From NCBI GenBank assembly GCA_038200385.1, contig JBBPYA010000171.1:1-7329 (forward strand): DNA of 7,329 bases, written 5' to 3'. The notes below the pieces were generated by a model that ran no database searches, was not told the origin of the DNA, and worked only from the letters and a program-made list of their open reading frames with translations. Below are positions 6,901 through 7,329 of the stretch, piece after piece. This stretch comes from JBBPYA01 sp038200385 (lineage in GTDB: Bacteria; Actinomycetota; Actinomycetes; Mycobacteriales; Geodermatophilaceae). Every line of letters starts with the position of its first letter. The stretch's first letter is position 1. A program made the translations under genes and the position numbers.

Positions 6901-7329
6901 CCCTCGCTGACAAAGGCCCCCAGGAGCACGGCCTCGGCCGCGTCGTACTCACCGAGGACACCGGCCTCGGCGGCGGCGGTGCGCTGGAGGACGACCCGGT
7001 CACCCGGTCCGACCTCCTCGAGGAGCCGCCACAGCAAGGTAGGGACACCGAGCACGGAGACCAGGCAGAGCACCGGATGGTTGAGTGTCCCGGTGAGCTC
7101 GTACCCCTCGCGGGTCCGCAGCCGCAGCGTCGGGTGCGACCCGGAATGGAACAGCTTCGACGCCCGCGCGACCTCGCCGCTGCGGTCAACGACCTTCAGG
7201 TCGATGTCGTGCTCGGTGTTCGGGGCCGCGCCGGGCACGACATCCTCGATCCGGACCGTCCCCACCGGCAGTCGGACCGCAGTGTCACCGGAGACGCAGT
7301 ACCTCATCGCCGCCGCCGGATCGTTGCCC
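3951..7329 (-). CDS. gyrA: DNA gyrase subunit A, 5' partial, interrupted by an intein
   Basis: GyrA is the breakage-reunion subunit of DNA gyrase, which with GyrB introduces negative supercoils. The window opens ten codons before the intein, at GNDPAAAMRY, whose final Tyr is the DNA-attacking residue (Tyr122 in Escherichia coli). The quinolone-resistance region lies upstream and is not visible. After the intein, the C-extein of 696 residues starts TESRLTQLAMEML. It continues through NYDGKSQEPEILPSRIPNLL and the tower region, then the long coiled-coil with YDELIEIEKEIAEYQ. Last is the beta-pinwheel C-terminal domain. The GyrA box QRRGGKG is at 4800-4820 and a second box QGRGGKG at 4182-4202, the same pair of boxes known in mycobacterial GyrA. 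Length and motifs indicate a complete, functional C-terminal part ending ADEVDV. The host protein must splice to restore the Tyr-Thr junction. The gene is presumably preceded by gyrB. Confidence 0.97.
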   Translation of the reverse strand, partial: GNDPAAAMRYCVSGDTAVRLPVGTVRIEDVVPGAAPNTEHDIDLKVVDRSGEVARASKLFHSGSHPTLRLRTREGYELTGTLNHPVLCLVSVLGVPTLLWRLLEEVGPGDRVVLQRTAAAEAGVLGEYDAAEAVLLGAFVSEGWVSDGRAGFNSVDRDFFDRVVAAYDTVVGGRRYVSARTIASGSTLHELDVQDLGRLRDTCLTWLTNQRSHDKAVPDCVWDSVPAAKRLFLQALFEGDGSSSLLARSTLQLSYSTRSDRLARGVQQLLLEFGVVARLCRYDGGEIKVVITNRRDAGLFATRVGFLGRKQVKLLVELAAVPATSSALSSDHVPFVGAFLREHGANRWTERDWLRRHNVDRVERWEHDREEILGRITAEAAAVVEPLVDGRFYYAQVAAVEDAGVQPVYSLRVDTEDHAFVTNGFVSHNTESRLTQLAMEMLRDIDKDTVNFNPNYDGKSQEPEILPSRIPNLLVNGSEGIAVGMATRIPPHNLREVADGVVWALDNPAATDAELLEALIERIKGPDFPTHALIVGRDGIEEAYRTGRGIVRMRAVVTVEEDSKGRTTLVATELPYQVNPDNLAENIATMVKEGRIGGIADIADESSDRVGRRLVISLRRDAVAKVVLNNLYKHTALQSTFGVNMLAIVDGVPRTMRLDEVVRHYVVHQIEVVRRRTAHLLRRAEERAHLLRGYAKALDRLDAVIALIRASESAEAARGGLMELLDVDELQATAILEMQLRRLAALERQRIYDELIEIEKEIAEYQAILASEPRQRQLVRDELREIVERYGDERRTRIIPNDGDVSMEDLIAEEEVVVTITRTGYAKRTKSDLYRSQRRGGKGVQGANLKVDDIVAHFFVGSTHNWILFLTNKGRVYRAKAYELPEANRNARGQHVANILAFQPDEHIAQVIQIKDYSVAPYLVLSTLHGLVKKSKLTDFDSPRQGGLIAINLRDDDELVGAALIGPEDDLLLVSKAAQSIRFKADDDSLRPMGRATSGVIGMRFTSDDELLAMEVVREGVDVLVATERGYAKRTGIENYPPQGRGGKGVLTADPKSRKGVLVGALAVRLEDDLYAITSNGGVIRTSVRGVRRTKERATMGVKLMNLPDDVTIVALARNADEVDV
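6042..7298 (-). mobile_element. GyrA intein with LAGLIDADG homing endonuclease (419 aa)
   Basis: An in-frame insertion of 419 codons lies between the catalytic Tyr and Thr of GyrA. The splicing blocks are complete. Cys1 begins CVSGDTAVRLPVG; block B has TLNH at residues 71-74; the C-terminal part has FYYAQVAAVEDAGVQPVYSL, then DTEDHAFVTNGF and SHN. Penultimate His418, terminal Asn419 and the +1 Thr are all present, so self-splicing is expected. The splicing domains closely resemble the Mycobacterium xenopi GyrA intein, which is a mini-intein of 198 residues at the same site. Unlike that one, this copy keeps a LAGLIDADG endonuclease. Motif one is LLGAFVSEGW with acidic Glu132; motif two is LFLQALFEGDG with Asp230. 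Both acidic residues are retained, so homing activity is plausible. Length is near the about 420-residue Mycobacterium leprae GyrA intein. Confidence 0.96.

Noticed and set aside
6042..7298. Reading the gyrA insertion as a sequencing artefact or separate gene
   Set aside because: It is in frame at both ends, has complete intein splicing blocks, and removing it restores a normal GyrA Tyr-Thr junction.
1..7329. CRISPR arrays, insertion-sequence ends or an origin of replication
   Set aside because: I saw no regularly spaced repeats, transposase motifs, terminal inverted repeats or DnaA-box clusters. gyrA often lies near oriC in actinobacteria, but the origin itself is not in the window.

Overview
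The window looks like chromosomal DNA from a high-GC actinobacterium. Codon third positions are strongly G/C, GTG starts are common, and the order gyrA, DUF3566 membrane protein, tRNA-Ile(GAU), DLW-39 micropeptide, tRNA-Ala(UGC) is the familiar actinobacterial block downstream of gyrB-gyrA. A mycothiol-dependent-type enzyme also fits an actinobacterium. Genus cannot be fixed from the sequence.

Right part (about 2585-7329, minus strand). The 3' part of gyrA begins ten codons before the catalytic tyrosine. It is interrupted directly after that tyrosine by a full-length, 419-residue intein carrying a LAGLIDADG homing endonuclease. The C-terminal GyrA extein is intact and carries two GyrA-box motifs. 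After a 223-bp gap with GC-rich hairpins and a possible promoter comes a DUF3566 protein with a long Pro/Gly/Ser-rich N-terminal arm and two membrane segments.

Middle (1544-2588). A plus-strand DinB/MDMPI-fold enzyme gene (maleylpyruvate isomerase-like, mycothiol-dependent family) sits between DUF3566 and the tRNAs. Its stop codon overlaps that of DUF3566 in one CTAG palindrome. On the minus strand, tRNA-Ile and tRNA-Ala flank a 41-codon DLW-39 gene with a good Shine-Dalgarno. A hairpin follows tRNA-Ala.

Left part (1-1415, minus strand). A small TfoX N-terminal-domain protein is followed by the C-terminal remnant of a PIN-domain (VapC-type) toxin that has lost its N-terminal half. Then comes an HNH endonuclease whose 3' end lies outside the window. 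This part looks like accessory DNA that has been turned over next to the tRNA genes.

The right and middle parts supply core functions: DNA supercoiling, isoleucine and alanine tRNAs, and a conserved membrane protein. The intein is the only active-looking selfish element. I found no clear evidence of a wholly new system; the most interesting points are the intein site, the micropeptide gene inside the tRNA unit, and the unusual convergent gene.
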